A stretch of DNA of 29,878 bases from an uncultured Burkholderiales bacterium (GCA_937872165.1 CALMOR010000215.1:31703-61580); one strand, 5' to 3'; shown: positions 1-9,066, numbered from the stretch's first letter. The notes: a model not told the origin generated them from the sequence alone. Made by a program: numbers and translations.

Positions 1-1
1 C

Positions 2-607
2 TCGGAGACCGATGCGGTCGACCACCCGGTCAGCTTCTACGCGGCCACGAAGAAGGCCAACGAGCTGATGGCCCACAGTTACAGCCACCTGTTCGGACTG
101 CCGACGACGGGGCTCCGCTTCTTCACCGTCTACGGACCGTGGGGACGGCCCGACATGAGCCCGATGCTGTTCGCCCGCGCGATCGTGGAAGGACGACCGA
201 TCGAGGTGTTCAACCACGGCGACATGTCGCGCGACTTCACGTACGTGGAGGACATCGTGGAAGGAACGGTGCGGATCCTCGATCGGCCGCCTTCGTCGGG
301 CGACCGGCGCGAAGCGACGGAGGTCGGTGGGGCGGACTCGGAGGCCCCGTGGCGCATTTACAATATCGGCAACCACTGCTCGGTGCGCCTGCTGGAGTAC
401 ATCGAGACGCTGGAACAGGCGCTCGGCCGGAGGACCGAGAAGATCATGAGGCCGATGCAGGACGGCGACGTCAAGGACACCTATGCCGACACGGCCAGGC
501 TCCAGGCCGCGATCGGCTTCGCGCCGTCGACCGCGCTGGCGGACGGACTGTCATCGTTCGCGCAGTGGTTCGAGCGGTACTACGGCGTTGACCGGCGATC
601 GGCCTGA
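2..607 (+). CDS. NAD-dependent sugar epimerase, UDP-glucuronate 4-epimerase type (5' truncated)
   Basis: C-terminal part of an extended-SDR sugar-nucleotide epimerase; the 5' end lies outside the window. The frame is open from base 2 and holds the catalytic Y-x3-K (Tyr codon at 38-40, Lys codon at 50-52), then RFFTVYGPWGRPDM and the SRDFTYVEDIVEG stretch. These are characteristic of UDP-glucuronate 4-epimerases (CapI/LspL/WbnF group), which interconvert UDP-GlcA and UDP-GalA in the cytoplasm. An ATG at 68 lies downstream of the catalytic Tyr, so it cannot be the true start. A short insertion rich in Gly, Asp and Glu near codons 97-114 varies in this family. The gene ends 86 bp before the next one. 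The family call is firm; the exact substrate is inferred. It probably supplies a uronic acid to the glycan encoded downstream. Confidence 0.9.
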   Translation, partial: SETDAVDHPVSFYAATKKANELMAHSYSHLFGLPTTGLRFFTVYGPWGRPDMSPMLFARAIVEGRPIEVFNHGDMSRDFTYVEDIVEGTVRILDRPPSSGDRREATEVGGADSEAPWRIYNIGNHCSVRLLEYIETLEQALGRRTEKIMRPMQDGDVKDTYADTARLQAAIGFAPSTALADGLSSFAQWFERYYGVDRRSA

Positions 608-693
608 GGTCGCTTCGAGGCCTCGGCGTTGCCTCTCTTCGCCTCGGAGCTCGGTCCGACACCCGCGGTCCCCGCACGGATTGTTTCATTCAG

Positions 694-2523
694 ATGGATC
701 GTCACTTCCGGCATCGCTCGACCGTTGAGACCGCTACCCGGCAACACCCGATGATTGCTCCTGTGCTTTCCGCTCGACGGAGCGTCGGCGCGCCGCAATC
801 GCACGCGTTCATCGCAGGCTTGGCGACGATCGCCATGGCCGCGTCGGCGGCGGTCCTCCACTTCGTTCTTCGCTTCGCCACCGACGTCCCCCTCGGCGAC
901 GACTGGGACCTGCTCAGGACGCTGTCCACGTGGCAGGCGGACGGACTGACCGCGAATTCGCTGTTCGCCTTCCACAACGAGCATCGGATCGTCGCAACGC
1001 GCATGCTCTATTGGTTCCTGCTGCCGGTGATTCACGGCAATTTAAAGACCGCGATGTTGTTCAATGCCGGGCTCGTAGTGGCGACCCTCGTTGTCGTTTC
1101 GACGTTCTTCGCCACAGGAAGTGTGCATCCCCTGTTTCGCCTGTTCTCTTTCGCCGGGGTCGCCGCGCTCGTGTCGGGCTGGTTCCAGTGGCAGAACTTT
1201 CTATGGAGTTTTCAGTTACCGTGGTTGTTGCTGCCATTGCTTCTCGTTCTTTCGATCTGGAGCGTGCATCACATCGCTGATGCGGCGATCGCAACGTCGG
1301 TGGTCTCGGGCATTCTGCTCGTAAGCCTTGCATGCCAAGCGAACGGCGTCATCGTCTGGCTCGCCGTCCGCCCCCCCTACCTGCTACGGACGAGAGGCAT
1401 GCCGCCGCTGCGCAGAGCCGCCTTGCCAGCGCTGCTGACGACCTGCATCGCCGTGGCGACGGCGCTGTATTTCATGGATTTGCCGGCACGGACCCGTCCC
1501 TCGCCGATCGCTGCGATCGTCGACAGTCCGGTGCGCTTCGCGCACTTCTTCCTGGCGGCGCTCGGCAGCCCGTTCTCGGCCCCGCTGTCGTTGCTGGGCG
1601 ACGAACGCTGGATCGGTTCGACATCGGGCGCCATCGGCGTGATGGTCGCCGTTGCCCTGGTTCTAGCCGCATGGAACGATCGCCGGCTCGAGAAACGGCA
1701 AGCGCTTCTCGGTCTCGCATCCGGGTTCGTGATCTTCGGCCTCGTCAGCGTGCTGGCCATAGCGGCGGGACGTTTCGAGCAAGTCTCCGCGGATCGGATC
1801 GAAAGCCGCTACACGACCTTCGCACTCTACTTTTTCGCCGGGTCGCTCCTGTTCCTCTATCTCGTCGCGACGCGTGAACGTCCGGTCGGTCGGATGACGG
1901 GCGCACTGCGGCTTTCGTTACTGCTCGTCTGCGTGGGAACCAGCGTCGGCAGCACGTGGGGTAACGACCTCTTCGTGCAGCACGGTACCAATCTTCGTCT
2001 GGCCCAGTCACGGATCAGAGCATCGCTCCAGCTATCCGACGCACTTCCCGACAGACCCGAGCTCGCCAGCGAGATCCACACGGTCTCCATCGAACGTCTG
2101 CCTGCACTGCTGACGGCGTTCGAGAACGGCGGGCTGTGGCACGCGCGTCGATGGGACGTTCGGGCGGCTGACCAACTCCAGACGCTGGCTGCGGTCGGCA
2201 ACGTCGACGACGTGGAGGACCGGGGCGACTCCGTCGTCGTCAGAGGCTGGGCCCGGCTACCGAATGCTCTTCCCGCCGATGCGGTTCTCGCCCTGCGGCG
2301 CGGCGATGGTAGGGACCTGATTCCCGTGGCGATGTCGCAGCGGGAGCGAGCGTCCCGCCCGGACGTCGCTTCCCGTTTCGATGCAGGCACCCTGCGGGAC
2401 TCGGGCTGGACACTCGTCCTGTCGAAAGTCGAGTATCTGCTTCATCCTTCGATCGTTGCGTATTCGGCTGCGGACGAACGCCTATACTCGATTCCCGTCG
2501 AATGGAAAGTGTTTCCGGATTGA
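694..2523 (+). CDS. Polytopic membrane protein, GT-C-like glycosyltransferase candidate
   Basis: A 609-residue protein with about ten hydrophobic segments between residues 38 and 405 and a soluble C-terminal region. Before the second hydrophobic block there is an acidic GDDWD motif (residues 68-72) followed by HNEHR (94-98). Acidic residues in the first extracytoplasmic loop are typical of GT-C transferases that use lipid-phosphate sugars. The tail (about 505-609) contains VVVRGWARLP and RPDVASRF, a pattern I associate with small beta-rich domains at the ends of surface-glycan membrane proteins. The start is uncertain: ATG 694 and ATG 751 (MIAPVL) are both in frame and neither has a clear Shine-Dalgarno sequence. 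The gene and its 3' spacer look less GC-rich than their surroundings. I do not recognise an exact family. GT-C activity is inferred; another membrane glycan protein is possible. Confidence 0.8.
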   Translation: MDRHFRHRSTVETATRQHPMIAPVLSARRSVGAPQSHAFIAGLATIAMAASAAVLHFVLRFATDVPLGDDWDLLRTLSTWQADGLTANSLFAFHNEHRIVATRMLYWFLLPVIHGNLKTAMLFNAGLVVATLVVVSTFFATGSVHPLFRLFSFAGVAALVSGWFQWQNFLWSFQLPWLLLPLLLVLSIWSVHHIADAAIATSVVSGILLVSLACQANGVIVWLAVRPPYLLRTRGMPPLRRAALPALLTTCIAVATALYFMDLPARTRPSPIAAIVDSPVRFAHFFLAALGSPFSAPLSLLGDERWIGSTSGAIGVMVAVALVLAAWNDRRLEKRQALLGLASGFVIFGLVSVLAIAAGRFEQVSADRIESRYTTFALYFFAGSLLFLYLVATRERPVGRMTGALRLSLLLVCVGTSVGSTWGNDLFVQHGTNLRLAQSRIRASLQLSDALPDRPELASEIHTVSIERLPALLTAFENGGLWHARRWDVRAADQLQTLAAVGNVDDVEDRGDSVVVRGWARLPNALPADAVLALRRGDGRDLIPVAMSQRERASRPDVASRFDAGTLRDSGWTLVLSKVEYLLHPSIVAYSAADERLYSIPVEWKVFPD

Positions 2524-2632
2524 ACGCCGATTCCCCAGTGATTACATATGAATTCGACTGCATGCTTTCTCGTCTTCCATTCTTTTTCCATCCATTCGGC
2601 GTGACGGCAATCGCGATTCGCGAAGGTCGACG
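2524..2632 (+). promoter_or_regulatory. AT-richer spacer before the ABC-exporter operon, possible promoter region
   Basis: 109 bp between the membrane protein and wzm. By hand count it is about 50% GC, clearly below the coding sequence around it. It holds an AT-rich run near 2541-2556 (GATTACATATGAATTC), a pyrimidine-rich stretch (about 2565-2595), and a short near-palindrome TCGCGATTCGCGA just before the ribosome binding site GAAGG, about 7 bases from ATG 2633. The composition fits a promoter for the downstream operon, but no good -35/-10 pair can be named. Confidence 0.3.
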
Positions 2633-3463
2633 ATGAATCCGCATGCCCGCCTGCCGGCGTCGCCGTGGTTCCTCTTGCAGACGCTCTGGATGCACCGACG
2701 GTTGATCGTTCAAATGAGTCGGCGCGAGGTCGTGGGTCGCTATCGGGGATCCATCCTCGGACTCACTTGGTCGTTCTTCAATCCCCTCCTCATGCTGCTG
2801 GTCTACACGTTCGTCTTCGGCGTCGTCTTCAAGGCGCGGTGGGGCACGGACGGCGAGCAGAGTCGGTCCCAGTTCGCGCTGTTGCTCTTCACCGGGATGG
2901 TGGTGCACGGACTGGTCGCCGAGTCGCTGATGCGGGCTCCCGAGTTGATCGTCGGACAGGTCAACTACGTCAAAAAGGTCGTCTTCCCGCTCGAAACCTT
3001 GGCCGTCGTCGCCGCCATGTCGGCGATCTTTCACACGGTGATCAGCGCGTTTGCGCTCGTCGTCGCGATGGCCGTGCTCCAGCGCTCCGTCCCGGCCACC
3101 GCTCCGTTGTTCGCCGTGGTGCTGTTGCCGCTCGCCGTTGGCACGCTGGGTTTCGCGTGGATTCTTTCGTCGCTGGGCGTCTTCGTGCGGGACATCTCGC
3201 AGACCATCGGATTGCTGATGACGGTGTTGTTGTTCGTCTCGCCTGTTTTCTTCCCCCTGTCGGCGCTGCCTCCCGAGTTCCGCTACTGGGTCGCGCTCAA
3301 TCCGCTGACCTTCTTCATGGAGCAGGCGCGCAACGTGGTGATCTGGGGAACGCCGCTCGACTGGCCCGGACTCGGTATCCGCATGGTCTTCGCCTGCGTT
3401 CTCGCGTTCGTCGGTTACTGGTGGTTCCAGCGCACGCGAAAGGGGTTCGGCGATGTCCTCTGA
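2633..3463 (+). CDS. wzm: ABC-2 type polysaccharide/O-antigen exporter, permease subunit (Wzm)
   Basis: A 276-residue membrane subunit of an ABC transporter that carries undecaprenyl-linked polysaccharide across the inner membrane. The N-terminus has the cytoplasmic stretch SRREVVGRYRGSILGLTWSF, a hallmark of the TagG/KpsM/Wzm ABC-2 family, followed by about six membrane spans. The C-terminal NPLTFFMEQARNVVIWG segment is also typical, and the length matches the family. A GAAGG ribosome binding site lies about 7 bases upstream of ATG 2633. The gene overlaps the ATPase gene by 11 bp, so the two subunits are translationally coupled. Together they define the ABC-dependent export route rather than a Wzx/Wzy route; no wzx or wzy candidate is evident nearby. 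Confidence 0.95.
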   Translation: MNPHARLPASPWFLLQTLWMHRRLIVQMSRREVVGRYRGSILGLTWSFFNPLLMLLVYTFVFGVVFKARWGTDGEQSRSQFALLLFTGMVVHGLVAESLMRAPELIVGQVNYVKKVVFPLETLAVVAAMSAIFHTVISAFALVVAMAVLQRSVPATAPLFAVVLLPLAVGTLGFAWILSSLGVFVRDISQTIGLLMTVLLFVSPVFFPLSALPPEFRYWVALNPLTFFMEQARNVVIWGTPLDWPGLGIRMVFACVLAFVGYWWFQRTRKGFGDVL

Positions 3464-4814
3464 CGCCGTGATTCGCGTGATCGATCTGGCAAAGCACTAC
3501 CAGATCTACTCCGCGCCCCGCGATCGACTCAAGCAGTTCCTGCTGCCGCGAGCACGACGCGTCCTCGGCTTTCGCGAGCGGCACTATTTCCAGGACTTCG
3601 CGGCGCTCGAAAGCGTGTCGTTCGAGATCGTTCGTGGAGAGACCTTCGGTATCGTGGGTCGCAACGGTGCCGGAAAGTCGACGCTGCTTCAGATTCTCTG
3701 CGGAACGCTCAGCCCCACGGCGGGGACGGTCGAAGTCAACGGCAGGGTAGCCGCGCTGCTCGAGCTCGGCTCGGGCTTCAATCCGGAATTCACCGGTCGC
3801 GAGAACGTGTACATGAATGCGCGGGTGCTCGGGCTCTCGCAGGAGGAGATCGAAGCGCGCCTCGACGCGATCATCGCCTTCGCGGACATCGGATACTTCT
3901 TCGATCAGCCGGTCAAGACCTATTCGAGCGGAATGTCACTGCGACTCGCGTTCGCGGTCATCGCCCACGTCGACGCCGACATCCTCGTCATCGACGAAGC
4001 CCTCGCGGTCGGAGATGCGTACTTCATCCAGAAGTGCATGCGCTTCCTGCGACGCTTCATGGAGCACGGCACGCTGCTGTTCGTCAGCCACGACACCGGA
4101 TCGGTACTCAACCTGTGTTCGAGGGCGCTATTGCTGGAGAAGGGTCGCGTCGCGTGTCTGGACACGCCCAAGATCGTCGTGCAACGCTATCTGAGCGCGC
4201 TGGTGGAGGATCATCAAGGCACGGCCCCGGTCGATCGGCCGGCGCCCGAGGGACGCGAGCGCGAGGCGACATCGGCCGACGAGTTCCGCGACATGCGCCA
4301 GGACCTGTTGAACAACAGTCCGTTCCGCAACGACATCGAGGTCTTTCGCTTCAACGAACAGTCGACGGCCTTCGGAACGCGACTGGCGTCGATCGTCGAT
4401 GTCCGCCTGCTCGACGACCATTCGCGTCCGCTCGAATGGATCGTCGGCGGAGAGCACGTCAAGCTCCGCATCGAGTGCGCCGCTTCCGCGGAGATCTCGA
4501 GTCCGATCGTCGGCTTCCAGTTGCTCGACCGATTGGGACAGGCTCTTTTCGGAGACAACACCTACCTCAGTCATCGCGAACACGTACCGCACGTCGAAGC
4601 GGGCGGACGCATAGAGGCGTTATTCGAGTTCCAACTTCCGTTGTTGCCGCCCGGTGACTACTCCTTCTGCGTCGCGATCGCAGAAGGCACGCAGGCCAGT
4701 CACGTGCAGCATCATTGGATGCACGACGCGTTGATCGTCCGCGTTCATTCGAATTCCGTCGTGCAGGGTCTCGTCGGCATTCCGATGACCAACATCGAGC
4801 TGCGAGCTGCATGA
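3453..4814 (+). CDS. wzt: ABC exporter ATPase with C-terminal O-antigen-binding domain (Wzt)
   Basis: A 453-residue ATPase partner of Wzm. The nucleotide-binding domain (about 1-240) has Walker A GRNGAGKST at residues 69-77, the degenerate signature TYSSGMSLRLAFA near 157, Walker B ILVIDEALAVGD near 176-187 and the H-loop FVSHD near 211. A linker leads to a beta-sandwich tail (about 290-453) with the GFQLLDRLGQALFGDNT pattern of the Wzt C-terminal domain. In E. coli O8/O9-type systems that domain binds the non-reducing-end modification of finished chains before export. An AAAGGGG ribosome binding site sits inside the end of wzm. The extended tail implies that export is gated by a terminal chain modification, which fits the methyltransferase module encoded next. 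The stop overlaps an ATG (ATGA at 4811-4814). Confidence 0.96.
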   Translation: MSSDAVIRVIDLAKHYQIYSAPRDRLKQFLLPRARRVLGFRERHYFQDFAALESVSFEIVRGETFGIVGRNGAGKSTLLQILCGTLSPTAGTVEVNGRVAALLELGSGFNPEFTGRENVYMNARVLGLSQEEIEARLDAIIAFADIGYFFDQPVKTYSSGMSLRLAFAVIAHVDADILVIDEALAVGDAYFIQKCMRFLRRFMEHGTLLFVSHDTGSVLNLCSRALLLEKGRVACLDTPKIVVQRYLSALVEDHQGTAPVDRPAPEGREREATSADEFRDMRQDLLNNSPFRNDIEVFRFNEQSTAFGTRLASIVDVRLLDDHSRPLEWIVGGEHVKLRIECAASAEISSPIVGFQLLDRLGQALFGDNTYLSHREHVPHVEAGGRIEALFEFQLPLLPPGDYSFCVAIAEGTQASHVQHHWMHDALIVRVHSNSVVQGLVGIPMTNIELRAA

Positions 4815-4861
4815 CCGAACTCACGACGAGCCCGATTCCGCAGTCGCCCACCCGACGATGA
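4811..4861 (+). CDS. Possible 16-codon coupling ORF between wzt and the giant transferase gene
   Basis: A short open frame (MTELTTSPIPQSPTRR) whose ATG overlaps the wzt stop as ATGA (4811-4814) and whose TGA overlaps the next start as ATGA (4858-4861). It bridges the whole gap, so a ribosome finishing wzt could reinitiate twice and reach the giant gene without its own Shine-Dalgarno sequence. No purine-rich ribosome binding site is visible before ATG 4858, which supports this reading. The peptide resembles nothing I know, and the arrangement could be chance. Confidence 0.35.
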   Translation: MTELTTSPIPQSPTRR

Positions 4862-7800
4862 ACGACGGCCTCCACGCACCAACCGCCGTTACGAAGCTTT
4901 CGACGTTGCCATCGACCGGCGAGCGCTTCATACCGGGCCTCGGCGGCATGATCGAACTGGAACATCGACACCGGTACCTGTTCGCGCGTCAGGTCTGCGC
5001 CGGGAAGGTGGTCCTCGACATCGCGTGCGGTGAAGGCTACGGCTCGTCGATGCTCGCACAGGCCGCTCGTTCGGTAATCGGCGTCGACATCGCCGAGGAG
5101 GCGATCGCGCACGCTCGCAAGCATTACAGCGCCGCCAATCTCGGCTTCAAGGTCGGCGATTGCGCAGCGATCCCGGTGGCCGATGCATCGGTCGATGTCG
5201 TCGTCAGCTTCGAGACGATCGAACATCACGACCAACACGAAGAGATGATGGGCGAAATTCGCCGCGTCCTTCGACCGGGCGGCCTCCTGATCCTCTCGAG
5301 CCCCGAGCGCTTCGAGTATTCGGAGCGTCCCGGCACGAAGAACGACTTCCATGTGCACGAGCTCTACCGCGACGAGTTCGTCGACCTCGTCGGCCGGTAT
5401 TTCAGCCATCTGGACATCTACGATCAGAAGGTGATCTTCGGTTCGACGATTCTCGCCGAGCAGCAGGCGACGCATGCGGTCAGCGGCCATGCGGATTCCC
5501 TTCACGAGGTCTCACGCGGTCTCGTGCGACCGCTGTTCCTGATCGCAGTCGCGTCGGACACCGCCATTCCTCCTCTGGACACGGGCGTCTTCGAACAAGA
5601 GCTGAAGGACAGCTCTGAATGGAAGTGGTGGATGCAGACGGTCCAGGAGCGCGACGTCCGCATCCGCCAGCTCGACGCGCAGGTCGAGGGAATGCAAAGA
5701 AGCATCGAGGATCGCAGCGGCGGATCGACGAAGGCCGCCGAGGCCGAGAGCGCGCGCGAAGCCCTGAGCCTGCAGCTGCTCGAAGCGGAGAGGCAGCGGA
5801 CCCGGACCGAACAGCAGCGGCACGAACTCATCGCGCAGGTGCTCGATCTCGAGGGACGCGTGGCAGGCCTGCAAGATGAGCTCGTCCAGCGGCAGGGAGC
5901 ACTCGATCGCGAGATAGCGCTTCGGTCGAGCGAAGCGCAGCAACGTCTGGAAGCGCGCGAGAAGGAACTGGACCGGCAGTTCGCGGGGCGCCGGGAAGAA
6001 CTGCAGAAGACGTTCGAGACGCACGCGGCGGAGCTGGAGATGGCTCGACGCGACAGCGAGGACGCGCTGAAGGCCGAAGCCGCACGTCGGGAAGGGCACC
6101 TGCAGGCCGAATTCGCAGTGCAACGCAAAGCGCTGCGCGCCACCTGGCAGGAACGCGAGGAGAAGCTGGTCGCGGAGATCCAGAATCGCAAGGTCGTTTT
6201 CGAGAGTCGACTCCGCTCCGAGCGCGATGAGCTGGCCACGTTGCGTCAACGGCTTGCGGACGTCGAGAACGAACGGGTCAGGAAGTCCGGCCAACACTCG
6301 GATGTCGTCGCACTGCTCGCCAGCAGCGAGGCCGAGCGGGTCGCGGTCGTCGAGCAGCTGGCCGTCCTGCGCGAAGCGGTGAGCGAGGCGGAGTCGGTCG
6401 CCGAAGACTTGCGCGACGAGCTGATTCCTCTGCATCACTACGCGGCCAAGCTGCAGTGGGTGCTTTCGGTGACCGAGCACACGCTGGAGAAGACGAGGAC
6501 GCAAGCCGTTGCTTCGCAGGAACTGCTGGAGGCTCAGGCACAGCTTCGAGACGCTCTCTACCGCTCGACTTCGTGGCGCATCACGGCCCCGCTCCGCTAT
6601 GCGAAGAAAGTGATGCAGAAGACCGCCCGCCTGCCGCGCGTGGGCAGCCGGGCTTTCGTGCGCGTTCTTCGCATGGCCTACCGTCGTACGCCCGCCGACG
6701 CGTCGGTCAAGGTACCTGCGAAGGACGCGTTCTTCCGCGTGTTCGGCTTTGCGCTGCGAGGAACGGCGATGCACGACGACTGGCTTCGCTTCGGCGCGGC
6801 CCGGAGCGCAGCGTCGTCCGGACAGCCGTCGGCGTCGTCAGTTTCGCCGGCGCGGGCAAGCGCGGCGGCGTCCGCGGCCGAGCCGTCGAACCCGTTCGCG
6901 GAAGTCGCTCTCTCGGAACAAATGGAGCGGCAGCAGCACCGCTTGGAGGCCGCTCGGGGCGAGATCGAGTCGATTCCGCAACTCGTCGAAGAGGTCACCG
7001 TGATGACGGAACCCGAGACGCGGGCACCCACCTACTCGGCTGCAGGGGCGCCCCTGTGGGTCGCCGACGGCACGCGCGAATGGCTCGACCTCGAGACGAT
7101 GCGCGAAGGAATCGCATCGTTCGAGGCAGCCCGGCTGCAGGCGATCGTTCCTGCGCCCGTCGCAATGGTCAGCCTGGCCGGCCAGGACCCGGCGACGGCC
7201 GCCGAGTCGTTGGTGTTCGCCTCGCATGCGAAGCCGACGGTGACCATTCTGATACCGGTCTACAACAAGATCGGAATGACCCTCGAATGCCTGACGTCGA
7301 TCGCGAAAGCGCGGTGCGAAGTAGCGTTCGAGGTGCTGGTGGCCGACGATGCATCAACGGACGCAACGGCAACCGTCCTCGACCGCATCCCGAACATCAA
7401 AGTCCGCCGGAACGCGAACAACCTGCATTTCCTGCGCAATTGCAACGCGTCCCTTCCGATGGTGGAAGGCGAGTACGTCGTGTTCCTCAACAACGATGTG
7501 CAGGTCCAGGACTGGTGGCTCGACGAAATGTTGTCGACCTTCGGCACGCAGCCGCGGGCGGGCGCTGTAGGCCCCAAGATCCTTTACCCGTCGGGCCACC
7601 TGCAGGAGGCGGGAGTCGCCTTCAATGCAGACATGACTGTCGACATGGTCGGACTCAACGACGATCCGCAACTCCCGCGCTTCAACTATGTCCGCAGGGT
7701 CGACTATTGTTCGGGCGCTTGCCTGATGGTCCCCACGCAATTGCTGAAGGCGCTCGACGGTTTTTCCGAGGAATTCGCGCCGGCCTATTGCGAAGACGGC

Positions 7801-9066
7801 GACCTCTGCCTGCGAATCCGGCAGCGTGGCCTGTTCGTCTACTACGTTCCGCAAGCAACCGTCGTGCATCGCCTGTCGGCGACGACCGCGGCCGAGAACC
7901 TCGACGTCAAGCGACGCATGGTCGCGAAGAATCTCGTCACGTTCGCGGAGAAGTGGCAGGGCGTCGTCGAACGGCAGGCGGACGTGCGTGCAATCGCCTT
8001 CTACCTTCCGCAATACTATCCATTCCCGGAGAATGATCGCTGGTGGGGCAAGGGCTTTACCGAGTGGACCAACGTCACGAAGGCGCAGCCCAATTTCGTC
8101 GGTCACTACCAGCCTCACCTACCGGCGGACCTCGGTTACTACGACCTCAGGCTGGCGCAGGCGATGGAAGACCAGGCCGCTCTCGCCCGGCGTTACGGTC
8201 TGGGCGGCTTCTGCTTCTACTACTACTGGTTCGCCGGCAAGCGCTTGCTGGACCTGCCGGTCGAACGGCTACTCGATTCCGGCAAGCCGAGTTATCCGTT
8301 CTGCCTCTGCTGGGCGAACGAGAACTGGACCCGTCGATGGGACGGGCAGGAAACGCACGTGCTGATGGCCCAGTCGCACACGGACAGCGACGACGAAGCC
8401 GTGATCAAGGATCTGATCCGCTTCTTCAGGAGTCCCGATTACATTCGCATCGACGACCGACCGCTCGTCGTCGTCTATCGCGTCACGCTGTTTCCGGACT
8501 TCGCGAAGACCGCCGCGCGCTGGCGGCACACCTGTCGCGCGGAAGGCATCGGCGAGATCTACATCGCAATGGTGGAATCGTTCGAGCTCGTGGCGACCGA
8601 GACGCATCCATCGCGCTACGGCTGCGACGCGACCATCGAGTTTCCTCCGCAGGGACTCGCCGAGGCAATTCCGACCAGCGGGGCCCTGGTCAATCCCGAC
8701 TTTACGGGAACAAGCGTCGACTACCGGACCCTAGCGATGCGGTATGCGAACCGACCGCTACCCGCGTATACGCGTTTTCGCGGTGCGATGCCCGGTTGGG
8801 ACAACACGCCCCGCAGACAGAACAACAGCTATTGCATCGAGCATGCGACGCCCGGCGGTTTCCAGGCGTGGCTCGAGCACATCGTCGACGACACGCGCAA
8901 ACAGCACTTCGGCGACGAACGCATCGTTTTCATCAACGCGTGGAACGAGTGGGCCGAGGGGGCGCACCTCGAACCCGATCGTCGGTTTGGGCATACCCAT
9001 CTCGAGGCGCTCCGCAACGCGAAGGATCGTCGATCCTTGCTCCGCATGCATCGCTATGTCCTCTGA
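4858..9066 (+). CDS. Four-module protein: SAM methyltransferase, long coiled coil, GT2 and WbsX-like transferase domains
   Basis: 1402 residues. The N-terminal class I SAM methyltransferase domain begins at TGERFIPG (about residue 20), with motif I VLDIACGEGYG near 52-62. Residues about 260-560 are a long charged coiled coil rich in Glu, Arg, Gln and Leu. It ends at LYRSTSWRITAPLR, a segment that often follows coiled coils in such proteins. A GT2 GT-A domain spans about 793-1010, with VTILIPVYN, VADDAST, FLNNDV and the EDGDLCLR acid pair near 979. A WbsX-type domain spans about 1043-1395, with AFYLPQYYPFPENDRWWGKG and CWANENWTRRWDG. The protein probably adds sugars and a methyl cap at the cytoplasmic face. 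The methyltransferase plus coiled coil recalls WbdD, the O8/O9 chain terminator and ruler, but no kinase domain is visible. Domain calls are firm; the ruler role is inferred. Confidence 0.93.
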   Translation: MNDGLHAPTAVTKLSTLPSTGERFIPGLGGMIELEHRHRYLFARQVCAGKVVLDIACGEGYGSSMLAQAARSVIGVDIAEEAIAHARKHYSAANLGFKVGDCAAIPVADASVDVVVSFETIEHHDQHEEMMGEIRRVLRPGGLLILSSPERFEYSERPGTKNDFHVHELYRDEFVDLVGRYFSHLDIYDQKVIFGSTILAEQQATHAVSGHADSLHEVSRGLVRPLFLIAVASDTAIPPLDTGVFEQELKDSSEWKWWMQTVQERDVRIRQLDAQVEGMQRSIEDRSGGSTKAAEAESAREALSLQLLEAERQRTRTEQQRHELIAQVLDLEGRVAGLQDELVQRQGALDREIALRSSEAQQRLEAREKELDRQFAGRREELQKTFETHAAELEMARRDSEDALKAEAARREGHLQAEFAVQRKALRATWQEREEKLVAEIQNRKVVFESRLRSERDELATLRQRLADVENERVRKSGQHSDVVALLASSEAERVAVVEQLAVLREAVSEAESVAEDLRDELIPLHHYAAKLQWVLSVTEHTLEKTRTQAVASQELLEAQAQLRDALYRSTSWRITAPLRYAKKVMQKTARLPRVGSRAFVRVLRMAYRRTPADASVKVPAKDAFFRVFGFALRGTAMHDDWLRFGAARSAASSGQPSASSVSPARASAAASAAEPSNPFAEVALSEQMERQQHRLEAARGEIESIPQLVEEVTVMTEPETRAPTYSAAGAPLWVADGTREWLDLETMREGIASFEAARLQAIVPAPVAMVSLAGQDPATAAESLVFASHAKPTVTILIPVYNKIGMTLECLTSIAKARCEVAFEVLVADDASTDATATVLDRIPNIKVRRNANNLHFLRNCNASLPMVEGEYVVFLNNDVQVQDWWLDEMLSTFGTQPRAGAVGPKILYPSGHLQEAGVAFNADMTVDMVGLNDDPQLPRFNYVRRVDYCSGACLMVPTQLLKALDGFSEEFAPAYCEDGDLCLRIRQRGLFVYYVPQATVVHRLSATTAAENLDVKRRMVAKNLVTFAEKWQGVVERQADVRAIAFYLPQYYPFPENDRWWGKGFTEWTNVTKAQPNFVGHYQPHLPADLGYYDLRLAQAMEDQAALARRYGLGGFCFYYYWFAGKRLLDLPVERLLDSGKPSYPFCLCWANENWTRRWDGQETHVLMAQSHTDSDDEAVIKDLIRFFRSPDYIRIDDRPLVVVYRVTLFPDFAKTAARWRHTCRAEGIGEIYIAMVESFELVATETHPSRYGCDATIEFPPQGLAEAIPTSGALVNPDFTGTSVDYRTLAMRYANRPLPAYTRFRGAMPGWDNTPRRQNNSYCIEHATPGGFQAWLEHIVDDTRKQHFGDERIVFINAWNEWAEGAHLEPDRRFGHTHLEALRNAKDRRSLLRMHRYVL

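Noticed and set aside
611..650. A possible terminator hairpin after the epimerase gene (CGAGGCCTCG palindrome and nearby GCCTCG)
   Set aside because: Short stems with no U-tract after them. In DNA this GC-rich, such repeats are expected by chance.
4858..9066. A WbdD-type kinase domain in the giant protein
   Set aside because: No kinase-like catalytic loop (HxD) or DFG motif is visible between the methyltransferase domain and the coiled coil, so only the methyltransferase/coiled-coil part of the analogy is kept.
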